64,000 nucleotides of DNA from Holothuria scabra (Eukaryota; Echinodermata; Holothuroidea; Aspidochirotida; Holothuriidae), in the NCBI GenBank assembly GCA_037179385.1, contig CM074181.1, positions 50,984,394 to 51,048,393 on the forward strand, read 5' to 3'. Positions 32,890 through 45,069 of the stretch are shown piece by piece. The number at the start of each line of letters is the position of its first letter. The first letter of the stretch is position 1. The notes under the pieces are model-generated. The model had not been told where the DNA came from, did no database searches, and saw nothing but the letters and a program-made list of their open reading frames with translations. The position numbers and the translations under genes were made by a program.

Positions 32890-35800
32890 ATGATAAACTC
32901 CATCTCTATCTGTACTTATAACGCTCGTGGATTAAGTGACCACAAAAATAGGCGAAAATTGTTTACCTGGTTACACAATAAAAACTTTTCCATTTCCCTT
33001 ATTCAAGAAGGGCATTGTATCGATACCTCTTTAAACATTTGGAGAAATGAGTGGGGAGGAAAAGCTCTCTTTTCGTGTGGGGCTGCAAGGAGATGCTGGG
33101 TGTGCTGTTTTGTTTAAACCTTCTCTCAATTTTAAACTTGTAAAGTATATTGTTGATTGCAAGGGCGGGTACATCATTTTGGATATTGATATTGATGATG
33201 TCATTCATACTGTTGTCAACGTGTATGCCCCTAACAGAGATGAACCTTTATTCTATAGGGATGTGTACACGCAATTAACACCCAAGTTTAGTTGTGCAGG
33301 CGTCATATGGGGGGGGGGTGACTATAATCTTGTTTTAGACCTGGACCTCGACAAAGTAGGGGGTTTAAAACGCACGAATTTTAGAGCTACAGAAATCCTT
33401 CTTGAATGTATGCATGGTTTGGACCTAGCTAATGTTTTTAGAGTCCGTAACCCAAAAAAGTGTTTAAATACATGGTTTTCTAATATTGCAAGTGGTCTTA
33501 GCTGTAGGCTAGACTTCTTTCTCTTGTCTGACAACTTACTTGCCCACTGTCACGATTGCTATACTATGTCTGCTATTCAATCTGATCATAATGCTGTTAT
33601 AATTAAGATACATACGTCTTCATTTAAGAGAGGTAATGGTTTTTGGAAACTAAATGTTTCCCTTTTAAAGGATGTTGAGCTTGTAGAAGTGATGCGTAAA
33701 TTAATTTCTGATGCATCGAACAACTGGGACATGAATACGCAAAATCCTCAGCAGTTCTGAGAATATCTCAAATTTATCGTTCGATCGTGGGCTATGACGT
33801 ACTCCAAGGAAAAGTCACGATTTCTCAGGAAATATGAAAATTCAATTCAGAGTTTTATTGCTTCCATTGAAAGAGAGTATAACTCTAGCCCTTCCCCCAT
33901 CTTAAAAAGCCAAATTTCGTCTGAAAAACAATGTCTTGACGAGATTTACCAGGATAAGATAGATGGTACCGTTATTCGATCCAGAGCTAGATGGGTGGAA
34001 AAGGGTGGACGTAATACACATTATTTTTTAAACCTAGAAAAACGAAATAGTGAACGAAAATCTGTGAAAATTTTATTGGATAAAAATGGAGCTGAAGTAA
34101 CTAATCAAAATGAAATCTTAAAATGTGTGCAGAAGTTTTACGAAATTTAAACTCTGCACGTACTGATAATGTTTCCCTTTTTGGAACTTTTACTAGCACA
34201 TTCAACATTCCTCGTTTAGATGAGGAGTCTAAGGATTCCTGCGATGGTTTTTTTAACGGAGGAGGAATGTTGGAGCGTTCTCAAATGTATGTCAAATGGC
34301 AAGGTGCCGGGTAGCGATGGTTTACCAGTTGAATTTTACAGGTGTTTTTGGCCAGAAATAAAATCTTTCTTTCTGATGTCCCTTAACTCCGGCTATGTAG
34401 TGGGAAAATTGTCTCATGGGCAAAGTAGGGCAGTTATAACTTTACTTCCTAAAGATAGATATCATAAAGTATGCAAAAGAGGAAGAAAGACCCGGTCATA
34501 TTATGTTTGTTGATTTTGAAAAGGCTTTTGATAGCGTTTGTTGGAATTTTATCTATTATACTCTCAATGTTTTTAATTTTGGGGACAGCATTACACGCTG
34601 GTTTAAGACGTTTTACAGTAATTGTTCTGAACCACGGGGTGTCTACATCTTATTTTCCGGTTAAAAGGGGAGTTCGTCAAGGGTGTCCGTTAAGCCCCTA
34701 CCTATTTCTTCTGTGTGCTGAAATTTTAGCTTTAAAATAACGTGCCGACAATACTTTCGTCGGTTATAAAGTAGGAAATGTTAGCATAAAAGTATCCATG
34801 TATGCCGATGACACTACAATTTTCTTAAACGATAAGGTCAACTCACTGAAATGAGTCGTTAGGATTTTAACTGATTTTAAGGAAGTTTCGGGACTCCAAG
34901 TAAATTTTGATAAATCTAAAATTTTTCCCTTGGGCGATCCGAATAACACAGATCAAACTAGAAATATTCATAATATTCCCGTGACCCATGGCCCTGTCAA
35001 AGTACTCGGCATTATTATATCGAAAGATGGTGATAAACTCTTTCCATTGAATTATCAACCCAAGTTGTCTCGCCTTAAATGTATTTTGAACATGTGGTCA
35101 TCAAGAGATCTTACTTTTTATGGAAAGATAACGATTTTAAAAAGCTTTGCTCTCTCACAAATTGTTTTCCTGTTAACAGTGTTGCCTAACCTCCCTAATA
35201 ACTTTCTCAAAGATTTGAAAAGTGTCATTTTTAACTTTCTGTGGGATGGGAAGGGGGAGAAGATTAACAGGAAGGTATTGATACAACCCTATGTCTATGG
35301 TGGTTTAAATATGATTAATATTCATGAATTTATGAAAAGTTTAAAACTTACCTGGGTAAAAGGGTATACAGATCATACAACAGGTCATTGGAAAACCCTT
35401 TTTGACCATTTTTTAAAAGCGGTCGGTAAAAGTTTTCTCTTCAGTTGTAATTTTCGTGGTAAGGATATTATTAAAAAGGTTAAGAATGATTTCATTGTTG
35501 ATTGTTGTAAAGCTTGGAGTGATCTCACCTTTGAAACTCCAATATCCAACTTTGGTGACCAGATTGTGTGGAACAACAGCTTCATTAACATTGATAACAG
35601 TATTGTTCTATACAACAATTGTTATGAATCAAATGTAATTTATGTTCGAGATTTTTATGATGTGTTAGGGAGACCTCTTTCCTACCCTGAATTTATCGCT
35701 AAGTGTAACTGTCCCAACTTTCCCTTAACAAAATGAAGTGGAATTTTGAACGCTATTCCTCGCTCATGGGTGCCATGTATACGTATGTTATCATTGCCAA

Positions 35801-36438
35801 GACAGCCGTCAAGTCAGCAGGTTATGCTTGCCAGCTTTTCTTGCAACCTGAAGGTTTGTCGATTTGCTTAAAACAAGTTTATTAAAAGCTTGAATAATCA
35901 ACCACTTTGCTGCTTAAAATGGGTCACTGTATTTAAAAATCATAATCTTAATTGTAATGATATTTTTATGACTTGTCATACGATAAGGGATACAAAGTTA
36001 CGAAACCTCCAGTTTAAATACATTCATCGCATACTTGCTACTAGTTACTTTCTTCACAGAATTAATATTGTTGAAAGCCCTAGCTGCACGTTTTGTGGCG
36101 AATTTGACGAAACCTTGGATCACCTTTTTTTTTGGTGATGTAGCAAAGTGGGAAATACTTGGGACAAAATATATCTTGAAATTTTTCGTTCAAGAGTCAA
36201 AATTGAGTATGAAAATATATATTTCGGTTACCCTCACGAAAAAAGTTGGCAGTGGTTTAGTATGGCAATTTTTTATGCAAAGCAGTATGTTTATACCTGT
36301 AGAATGAATATGAAACACCCAGACTATGACACCTTTAAGTATAATCTAAAATATCTTGTAAAGGTCAAAACGTATATCTTGACAAAAGGAAAACGTTATG
36401 ATGATATTGAGTTATTAAGAGGATGTTTACATTGTTAA
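32890..36438 (+). pseudogene. LINE copy H ORF2 (EEP endonuclease, reverse transcriptase, zinc knuckle), broken
   Basis: The start MINSISICTYNARGLSD is in the 32839-33117 frame. A frameshift near 33090 leads to 33047-33760, with GGGDYNLVLD, CRLDFFLLSD and QSDHNAVI of the endonuclease; the catalytic QETH glutamate context reads QEGH. The linker SRARWVEKGGRNTHYFLNLEKR-type segment follows. Inside the reverse transcriptase about 60 codons are deleted near 34470-34500, between LLPKDRY and VDFEKAFDSV. Later motifs are present: GVRQGCPLSPYLF (about 34669) and YADDTTIFL (about 34802). The C-terminus lies in frames 34930-35736 and 35890-36438. The zinc knuckle CTFCGEFDETLDHLFF has lost its last cysteine by frameshift. 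Confidence 0.87.
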
Positions 36439-36499
36439 GGTTACTATGTCCCTCCCAAGTTCGAGTATCATGTTTGTATACCGACTGCAATGAGTGTAA

Positions 36500-39452
36500 T
36501 TTTATTAAGAATGTCCCCTCCCTTGTCTCTTTCATTATGGTCATTGATGAAAATTTTAATAAACGCGAGATATTACAGAAATGTTACATCAGTGTGTAAT
36601 GGTCGCTTCATTATATTGAACATTAATTGCAATAATACACTGTTTGAGCTTATTAATATTTATGGCCACAATGTGGATAACGTGTCCCCTTTCCTTAAGT
36701 TAGAAAGTTATATCAGTAATCACACTTGGGATTCTATGGTTTGGGGAGGGGACTTTAACTTTGTAATGAACTTAAACCTCAACAAGGTTGAAGGTAGTGC
36801 CCAAACTAACTTTAAAGCAAGAAGCAGAGTTCTAAGTATGATGGAAACATACTAAAATATTCTAATATCGACATTTTATTTTGTCAAAACATCTTAGAAA
36901 TGCCGTTACAGATATGTCCATTTTGCCTCTTTTTGGCTCAGACCATTGTTGTGTAACTATGAAACTTAGTATCGGTAATGTTCGAGGTAAAGGTATGTGG
37001 AAACTTAACTTTTCTTTACTGGAAGACCCAAACTATGTTAAGTCTGTAAAGGATGCCATTAAGGAGTTAATCACAACCCATCATTACTACAAACCCAAGT
37101 TGCTCTGGGAATCTCGCAAGTTGACTATAAGATCTATGTCAATTACTTATTCTGAAATTGCGGCAAAGCATAGGTTTCTTGATGAAAAGAATTGAATCGA
37201 AAAGATTGCTTTACTTGAACAACAGTATGTTTCTTGCTCATCTGATGATTTAAAAAATCAGCTTGAGGAATCAAGAGCAAAGCTTGACTCTATTTATGAC
37301 TATAAATTAAAGGGCATTGTTATCTGATCTAGGGCTCGTTGGTGTGAAAATGGGGAGAAAAATACGAAATATTTCCTAAATTTTTGGAAAAAAGGAACAA
37401 AGCAATTAATTTTAGATAATGATAAAGTGATAAGTAACCCTGATGACATTTTGAAAACAGCTCATGATTTTTATAAAGGTCTTTATACTAAAGATTTGCT
37501 CGTTAACTCAAACACTTTTTTCACTAGCCCTAGCTTTTTTTATCCAAAACTTTCCAATAATCAATCAAAGAGCTTTGGGGGACTTCTTTCACTTGAGGAA
37601 TGTTCAATGCTTTATTTTCAATGCCTTTGAATAAGTCTCCGGGAACTGACGGAATCCCAACTGAATTTTATCGTGTGTTTTGGGAAGATGTGGGTCAGCT
37701 GGTTGTGGATTCTTTTAACTATTCATTTCAAAAGGGTTTCATTTCCGATGAACAAGGTAGAGCTTGTTTGACTATAATTCCTACAGGAAACAAAGATCGC
37801 CGCTATTTAAAAAACTGGAGACCAATAGCTCTACTTAATACTGACTATAAAGTTGCTGCTAAGTGCCTAGCATTACCCATGAAAAATGTTCTTACCGACC
37901 TTATTAGCCCCGAGCAAACTGGATTTCTTAAGGGACGTTTCATAGGGGAGAACATCACATTAGTCTTAGACCTTATTAATTACTGTGATGAAAATCATAT
38001 TCCTGGTGCGCTAATTTTTCTTGACTACGAAAAAGCGTTTGATCATCTTGATTGGGAATTTATTCAAAACACATCTTATTTCAACTTTGGCAAGGATTTT
38101 AGAATGTGGATCAGAACACTGTACAGCAATGTTTCATCTTGTATTGTTAATAATGGTTTTCTTTCTGACTATTTCAAAGTCTCCAGAGGTGTTCGTCAAG
38201 GATGCCCACTTAGTCCATATTTATTTATAACTTGTTCCGAAATTTTTAGTGCTATGGTTAAGTCTACTGTTAACATTGAAGGTATATTTATTGCAAATTA
38301 TGTTCTAAAAATCTCGACTTATGCTGACGATACTGTAGTGATAATCGATGGGTCATTGAACGATATTTCGGAGACGGTGAAATTACTTGATAAGTTTTGC
38401 AAAGTGTCGGGGCTAAAGGTAAATCTGGACAAGTCTTGTCTTTTCCCTCTCGGTCCACTTTTTTCGTCTCCCCCCTTATTTCCAAATGCTGGACTTTGTG
38501 ATAAGCGATGAACCAGTCAATTATTTAGGAATTTCCTTTACTCATCACCAAGAGGACTTTTTTAAGTTTAATTATCTTCCAAAACTTTCACGTATTAAAA
38601 GTATTTTTAATTTATGGTCTTCCAGAGATCTAACTCCTATCGGTAAAATTGTTCTAATAAAAACGTTTCTTATTTCGCAAGTTGTTTATCTTTTATCTGT
38701 CTTACCGAATCCAAGTACACAATTTTTCAAGGAGGTTGAAAGTCTTCTCCATGATTTTGTCTGGTGTAAAAAGCCCGACAAGGTAAAACGAAACGTTTAA
38801 GTAAATGATAAATGTAAGGGAGGCCTTGTTACGATTAATATCAGGGCATTTGCAACAAGTTTAAAGTGTAAGTGGGTCAAACTTTACTTTGATGATAATG
38901 AATGTTTATGGAAAGTTTTGTTCGATGAAGAACTTAAAAGGTATGGAAAAGCTTTTCTATTTATGTGCAACTTTTGTAAAAATGACATACAAATACCGAA
39001 TAACGTTATTCGTGATGTTTGTAATGCGTGGTCAGATTTTAATTTCAGAAACCCAGATTTACCTGATTACGGTGATCAGTATATACTTAATAATTCTTTC
39101 ATAAAAATCGATAACAAGTTGTTTTACTCTGATTATCTCATAGAAAAGGGATGTTACCGAGTGCGTGACTTTTTTATGTCAATGGAACTGCTATAGATTA
39201 TAACCGATTTTGTGCTAAGTTTAGGTTAAATAATTTCCCTTTCACTATTTATTTTAGTATTTTGTCGGCAATCCCAAGTCTCTGGAAAAGCGACCTTAGT
39301 TTGGCTCTCAACCCTAATGGTAACGAGCAACGTCTTCTTAAGGAGGAAATGTTCCCAAAAATAACGAAGTATGCCTACCAATACTTCATTGGAAAAAAGA
39401 TGGAACTACCAAGAGCAATTCAGAGATGGCATGAAATAGATAATAAAGAATA
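36500..39452 (+). mobile_element. LINE copy I, truncated at both ends
   Basis: It starts inside the endonuclease domain (5' truncation near 36500, no microsatellite at the junction with copy H). It ends inside the ORF2 C-terminal region where the 8-bp repeat array begins. The 3' third, including the zinc knuckle and tail, is missing. Confidence 0.85.
36500..39452 (+). pseudogene. LINE copy I ORF2 fragment
   Basis: Endonuclease motifs LINIYGHN, WGGDFNFVMN and FGSDHCCV are visible in two frames. The reverse transcriptase spans 37600-38511: SPGTDGIPTEFYR, NWRPIALLNTDYK, FLDYEKAFDHLDW, GVRQGCPLSPYLFI and the catalytic YADDTVVI. The next frame (38486-38800) has YLGISFTHHQED and SRDLTPIGKIVLIKTF. 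Multiple stops and frameshifts occur (about 36855, 37195, 37320, 37390, 37610, 38800, 39195). It most resembles copy A in this window (for example DEQGRACxTxIP and LKGRxIGENI). Confidence 0.87.
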
Positions 39453-41014
39453 TAAATAGATAAATAGATAAATAGATAAATAGATCAAAAGATAAATAGA
39501 TAAATAGATAAATAGATCAATAGATAAATAGATAAATAGATAAATAGATCAATAGATAAATAGATAAATAGATAAATAGATAAATAGATAAACAGATAAA
39601 TAGATAAATAGATAAATAGATAAATAGATAAATAGATAAATAGATAAACAGATAAACAGATAAACAGATAAACAGATAAACAGATAAACAGATAAACAGA
39701 TAAACAGATAAACAGATAAACAGATAAACAGATAAACAGATAAACAGATAGACAGATAAACAGATAAACAGATAAACAGATAAACAGATAAACAGATAAA
39801 CAGATAAACAGATAAACAGATAAAAACATAAACAGATAAAAACATAAACAGATAAACAGACTAACAGATTAACAGAAATAGATAAACAGATAAATAGAAA
39901 AATAGATAAAAAGATAAATAGATAAATAGATAAATAGATAAATAGATGAATAGATAAATAGATGAACAGATCTACAGATAAACAGATAAACAGATAAACA
40001 GATAAACAGTCAAACAGATTAACAGATAAACAGATAAACAGATAAACAGATAAACACATAAACAGATAAACAGACTAACAGATTAACAGAAATAGATAAA
40101 CAGATAATAGAAAAATAGATAAATAGATAAATAGATCAATAGATAAACAGATAAACCGATAAACAGATAAACAGATAAACAGATAAACAGATAAAAACAT
40201 AAACAGATAAACAGACTAACAGATTAACAGAAATAGATAAACAGATAAATAGAAAAATAGATAAATAGATAAACAGATAAATAGATAAATAGATAAATAG
40301 ATAAATAGATGAATAGATGAATAGATAAATAGATAAATAGATAAATAGATCAATAGATCAATAGATAAATAGATAAACAGATAAACAGATAAACAGATAA
40401 ACAGATAAACAGATTAACAGATAAACAGATAAACAGATAAACAGATAAACAGGTAAACAGATAAACACATAAACAGATAAACAGACTAACAGATTAACAG
40501 AAATAGATAAACAGATAAATAGTTTATCTATTTCTGTTAATCTGTTAGTCTGTTTATCTGTTTATGTTTTTATCTGTTTATCTGTTTATCTGTTTATCTG
40601 CTTATCTGTTTATCTGTTTATCTGTTTATCTGTTTATCTATTCATCCATTTATCTTATTATCTATTCATCTATTGATCTGTTCATCTATTTCTGTTAATC
40701 TGTTAGTCTGTTTATCTGTCTATATGTTTATCTGTTTATCTCTTTATCTGTTTATCTATTTATCTGTTTATCTGTTAATCTGTTTATCTGTTTATCTGTT
40801 TATCTGTTTATCTGTCTATCTGTTTATCTGTTTATCTGTTTATCTGTTTATCTGTTTATCTGTTTATCTGTTTATCTGTTTATCTGTTTATCTGTTTATC
40901 TGTTTATCTGTTTATCTGTTTATCTGTTTATCTATTTATCTATTTATCTGTTTATCTATTTATCTATTTATCTTTTTATCTATTTATCTATTGATCTATA
41001 TATTTATTTATTTT
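39453..41014. repeat. 1.56 kb array of 8-bp repeats with an internal orientation switch
   Basis: From 39453 to about 40521 the strand reads TAGATAAA, later mostly CAGATAAA, in tandem. From about 40524 to 41000 it reads the reverse complement, TTTATCTG/TTTATCTA. The switch lies at 40520-40525 and the variant units on both sides of it mirror each other: ACAGACTAACAGATTAACAG on the left, its complement on the right, each about 40 bases from the switch. The same variant block recurs near 39861, 40075, 40216 and 40486. Open frames across the array (YLFICLSV) are simple-sequence artefacts. Confidence 0.95.
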
Positions 41015-42940
41015 ACCTTGAATTCAAATATGTCCGATATTCATTGTAGTATGGATTTTGTCATTGTTGGTTGAAATTAGAAATTTAACAGTTCACTTCT
41101 GTCTGATTCCAATTATATTGATTCAGTCAATACATTAATTGGGTCTTTTAAGCAAGACTCCCTAAATTTAAACCAGAATCCATTCTCTTTGTGGGAAAAT
41201 TTTAAATTCAAGATGCTTTGAAAAACCATTTTGTTTAGTAAACATAAAGCCACTCAACTTCGCAAGTACGAATATAACCTTATCTCTCGTATTTGCACTT
41301 TAGGGAAATAGACTGTCGCAGAGTAATGAACGATGTCATAATGAGCCGATGTCTACCGTTTACAAATTTTTGGATAAAGACGGTCTTGTATAAGACGATC
41401 CTAACCAAATATTGGATGAAATTCGATTGTTTTAAAGTTTTCTATACCCTTCTCGGCTATGCGGCGATTCGATATCTTTTTTTTGAACGCCTCCCTGAAA
41501 TTTATTCTGAAATTGGTCTGTCAACCTGTGATGGTTATCTTTCAGAAGAAGAATGCAGGGTTGCTATTTCATCAATGGTGAATGGTAAATCACCTTGAAA
41601 TGATGATTTTTCTACAGATTTAAGAAATTTTTTGGCCTACTATTAAAAATTTCGTTGTTTGCTCGTTTAACTACGCATTTGATTTTTCAAAGTTATCGGA
41701 AGTACAAAGATGCAGTGCCATAAAATTAACTTGAAAGCAAGATAAAGACCCGTTATCACTTGGTAATTACCGCCCAATTTCATTTTAAATACGGATCATA
41801 AGATTGCAGCCAAAGTTCTTGCTACTCGACTTAAGGCTATTCAAAGTAATTTTATTAGCAACAACCAGACGGGTTTCGTTTAGAATCGCTTTATTAGTGA
41901 AACTATTCAATTCGTTTTGTTTTGGATTTGGTTGATTAAACGAATGTAAATAATATTCCAGGATTGATTTTTTCATTGATCTTGAGAAAGCTGTGGACTC
42001 CATAGACTGGAATTTTATCCATAAAAAGTTGGATTATTTTAAGTTTAAGGAAAGCTTAAAAAAATGGATTCGAGCTTTTTATAATGGTTGTTCTGCATGT
42101 GTTTGTAATGTTGGTTTTTCCAGTGGATATTTTCCTTTTAGAAGAGGAGTGCGTCAAAAGTGTCCTTAAGCCCTTACATACTTATTTTATGTGCTGAAAC
42201 TTTAGACAAAAATTCATCAATTAAAGTCTCAGGGGCATCAGTATTTTAAATAAAGAAATTAAGATTGTTCAATACGCAAATGATACTGCTCTTTTTAATG
42301 AGGGTAGTCGTGTTTCTATTTCAGAAATGTTCATTATTTTCAATGAATTTGAGCAAGCCTCTGGACTCAAGGTAAACATCATCAAATCTCATCTGTTTCC
42401 TTTGGGCCCTCTTATTCCGAATCCACTGAGTATCTAGTGCTTTTGGTTTAGACCCTTCTTTTGGTCCAATCAGGTTCCTTGGGATTAGTTTTAATCACAA
42501 TGTGATGATCTTTATAGATTAAACTACCTTCAGGAACTTTGAAGGCCTAAGAGTATTCTTCATGGTTTGTCGATGAGGAATTTAAAGCTGAATATGGAAA
42601 AATATTTCCATAAAATCTTCTGCACTTTCGCAACTTGTGTTTTTGTTCTAAGTTTTGCCAGACCCACCTGTGTGTATTTTTTTTAAGATGTTAAAGTGTT
42701 TACTTTAAGAAGAAGATATATTCTTTGGTTATTGTCGATATATTAAACATCCATTCCACTTTCTTACTTTGCATTTGAAGTATTATATATTTCAGTGTAA
42801 ACAAAGAGACGTAATCCCTAATATCAACGAGTTCTCTTAAAAACTTAAGTTTTAAAGTTGTAGGTTGAAAACAGATATCTAAGAAAAGTAAAGGTAAACT
42901 TTTCTTTCATTAAGATGTTTTATGCAGATCGTTTAACTCA
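41015..42940 (+). pseudogene. LINE copy J ORF2 remnant
   Basis: Homology to copy E is spread over all three frames. Recognisable pieces are SDIHCSMDFVIV (endonuclease), YLSEEECRVAISSMVNGKSP, LGNYRPISF, NNQTGFV, FIDLEKAVDS (motif A, degraded) and RRGVRQK (glycine lost). Later pieces are QYANDTALF in place of the catalytic YADD (A-N-D, one aspartate replaced) and SGLKVNIIKSHLFPLGPL. A large deletion removes most of the C-terminal region near 42690. Loss of the catalytic aspartate plus many stops shows long decay. Confidence 0.8.
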
Positions 42941-43092
42941 TAAATTACTAAACTGAACAATCATTTCAGTTTTTGTATTTCCTTGGACGTTGCTTGCTAC
43001 TTGTATACATATTTGGATGATCATGGATGTACTTGCTATAAAGAATTTTTTAAAAGCGATGATCATTAAACAGAGGTGACAATAAAAAAAAG
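41015..43092 (+). mobile_element. LINE copy J, old and heavily mutated, 5'-truncated
   Basis: It begins in the endonuclease (NSNMSDIHCSMDF) immediately after TATTTATTTATTTTA. It continues through scattered reverse transcriptase motifs, and ends with ACAATAAAAAAAAG followed by TTATTTATTT. Confidence 0.82.
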
Positions 43093-45069
43093 TTATTTAT
43101 TTCATCATCAATATTAAAATTAATAAACCTAAACTATTATCCTACATTAGCTATTTAGGCCAATGGGTAAATTTTTCAACTGTATCTTACCATTGTAGAG
43201 CGCATGGTAATTATTGCACAAGCAGTATATCACATTCTAATGCATTGTAGTAGTGCATACTTGCAATACTACAGTAACACCTACCAGTAACTACTGTACA
43301 CTGTACACAGCAACTTGAAACAGTTGAACAAACATAACAAAAGCAGAATTTTTGAGGAAGAAAAGGAGGTTTGTAGGTTAGGAAAGCCGTGACGATTTCC
43401 CTCTATTCTCATGTAAAAGTTGCCTAGAAAATAAAGCGAAGCTTCATAAAAAATTGGCATGTGCTTTATTTCTCCAACATTCAGTATTTTCGTGCTAAAC
43501 TGTTTTCAGAGTGTCGGAAAATCCTACCATACTATAGCAGTACACATCATAAGTTACTTTAAACGGTATAGGCACATGCTGACATACTGTAATGACACAC
43601 ACCACCGATTGCTGTAAACGGTAGGTTACCACTTATAGTATTTACTTTACAAGTCAGGGCGATAAGGGGATCACAATCCAGCAGCCGACCTCAAAACCTC
43701 CGGATACTATTAGCACTTAACCATGCAGTCGGTGTGTATAGAGCAAGGCAGGCGTGTATAGCCAGGATTGCGTCATGGGGGGTTGGTGTCATGGGTGGTT
43801 AGGGGGCAAGAAATGAAGGAAAAGTTTATGGATAGAGAGAAAGAACCGCTATTTTAGGTATGTTTGTATTGCAAGGTTGGGTCATGGGGGGTTCTAACCC
43901 CAAACCCCCTCCCCCTTAGCTACACCAATGAAGCAAGATTATTCAATCCTTTTTTAAAGGACGTAACGGTGTAAGTAGGATGAATACATGTTCAACAGAT
44001 CATGTTATAGTCGTATGGGTGCCAGAGTTACTTAATGATTCGTACAAAGTTCTAGTAATGTAAGTATTGACAGAGCAACTTACTTTGGATAGGATTCCTA
44101 CAACTTAAAAACTTTTGGAACATAGAAAGTCAACTACTCTCATTACGTCATACATACGTTCGCCAATTAGTAACTCTTCGGAACTGATCGTAGTTGACTT
44201 CACCTCTTTTCAGTATCAACGTGATTTTTCAACTGTTCGTGAAATTATTTGAGTTCGAACTATAGCAGCCAAGAAAGAGGAAATGGGTGCTTTCCAACTA
44301 GCACACTTACGTTTGACTTAATGTTTAACATATGCAGAACTTTTGGATGAAATTATATTATCCTGATTCGGAAGGCAACGTGTGTTCTCCAATCCCATGC
44401 CAGTTCGTTATTCTCATCGGTGTCAATCCAGCTTCCAGCCCAGCGGTTGGGTGTAAATGGATATGGTAACCGTTAACATGCAGTTTGGTTGAATTCTGTG
44501 CAAAAGTATGTCGTATATAGGATGGTGGTTGACGGTAGATGGCGGTATAGTCTTATTCGCTAGCCTAGAAGTTGCTAGTTTATCCCGACATGTGGTTCTT
44601 AAAGAAGGAACAATAGAGAAGGGATTTTCAGACAATATGTGAATGAAAATGACTTATATTTTGCAACTGTTTGATTGAAGAACATCCATGTGACTAGACC
44701 CCTGGAGGTCAGAAAACGTCCTGAATATGAAAACCGTTGAGGAGCTGATAGCGTAGTTATTACTAGTGAACAAGATTTTAATAAGCCAATTTGGTAGTTC
44801 GTTTTGGTGGCTTTGCACATGCGCACGTCAGCTAAATCGTTAGGGATCTCAATTGTGGTTTTGTGCAGTGGATTGTGTCAAAGTTGTATTATTTAAAATT
44901 TGCATTTTAATATGCCGTAAAGTCGGACGGAAACCCATCTTTTCGTTCGAGTTGACCAGCACTTAGTGCTGTATGCCCGTGCTGAAGAGAACAGGGGAAC
45001 GTTGTACGCTACGTGTTGAGCTCCGTTTGTGTATTCCAACTTGTGCCCTACGATACCATGCGGGAAAGA
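43093..45069. other. Gene-free stretch between the LINE array and the inverted duplication
   Basis: No coding region recognised. A possible degraded tRNA-like sequence on the minus strand lies at about 43660-43740 (A-box-like TGGTTAAGTGC, B-box-like GGATTGTGATCC), too weak to call. A segment with repeated TCATGGGGGGTT words and opposing C-runs is at 43770-43915. Whether the inverted duplication extends left of 45070 cannot be tested, because its partner lies beyond the window. Confidence 0.4.

Larger units (their letters stand above)
30026..36440 (+). mobile_element. LINE copy H, near full length, split by nested copy G
   Basis: The leader begins at 30026 after the microsatellite and is interrupted by copy G (30129-31740). 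The element resumes at 31753 and continues through ORF1 and ORF2 to the ORF2 stop at 36436-36438. Excluding G it is about 4.8 kb, matching copy A. No A-rich tail follows the ORF2 stop. Confidence 0.88.

Noticed and set aside
39453..41014. Possible CRISPR array
   Set aside because: The repeats are only 8 bp and contiguous, without spacers, and the DNA is eukaryotic.
39485..41074. Long open frames encoding repeated YLFICLSV, like a multi-pass membrane protein
   Set aside because: They are translations of the 8-bp repeat array in several frames and have no codon or protein complexity.
43660..43740. tRNA gene or tRNA-derived SINE on the minus strand
   Set aside because: The A box is plausible but the B box is poor and no cloverleaf could be drawn with confidence.
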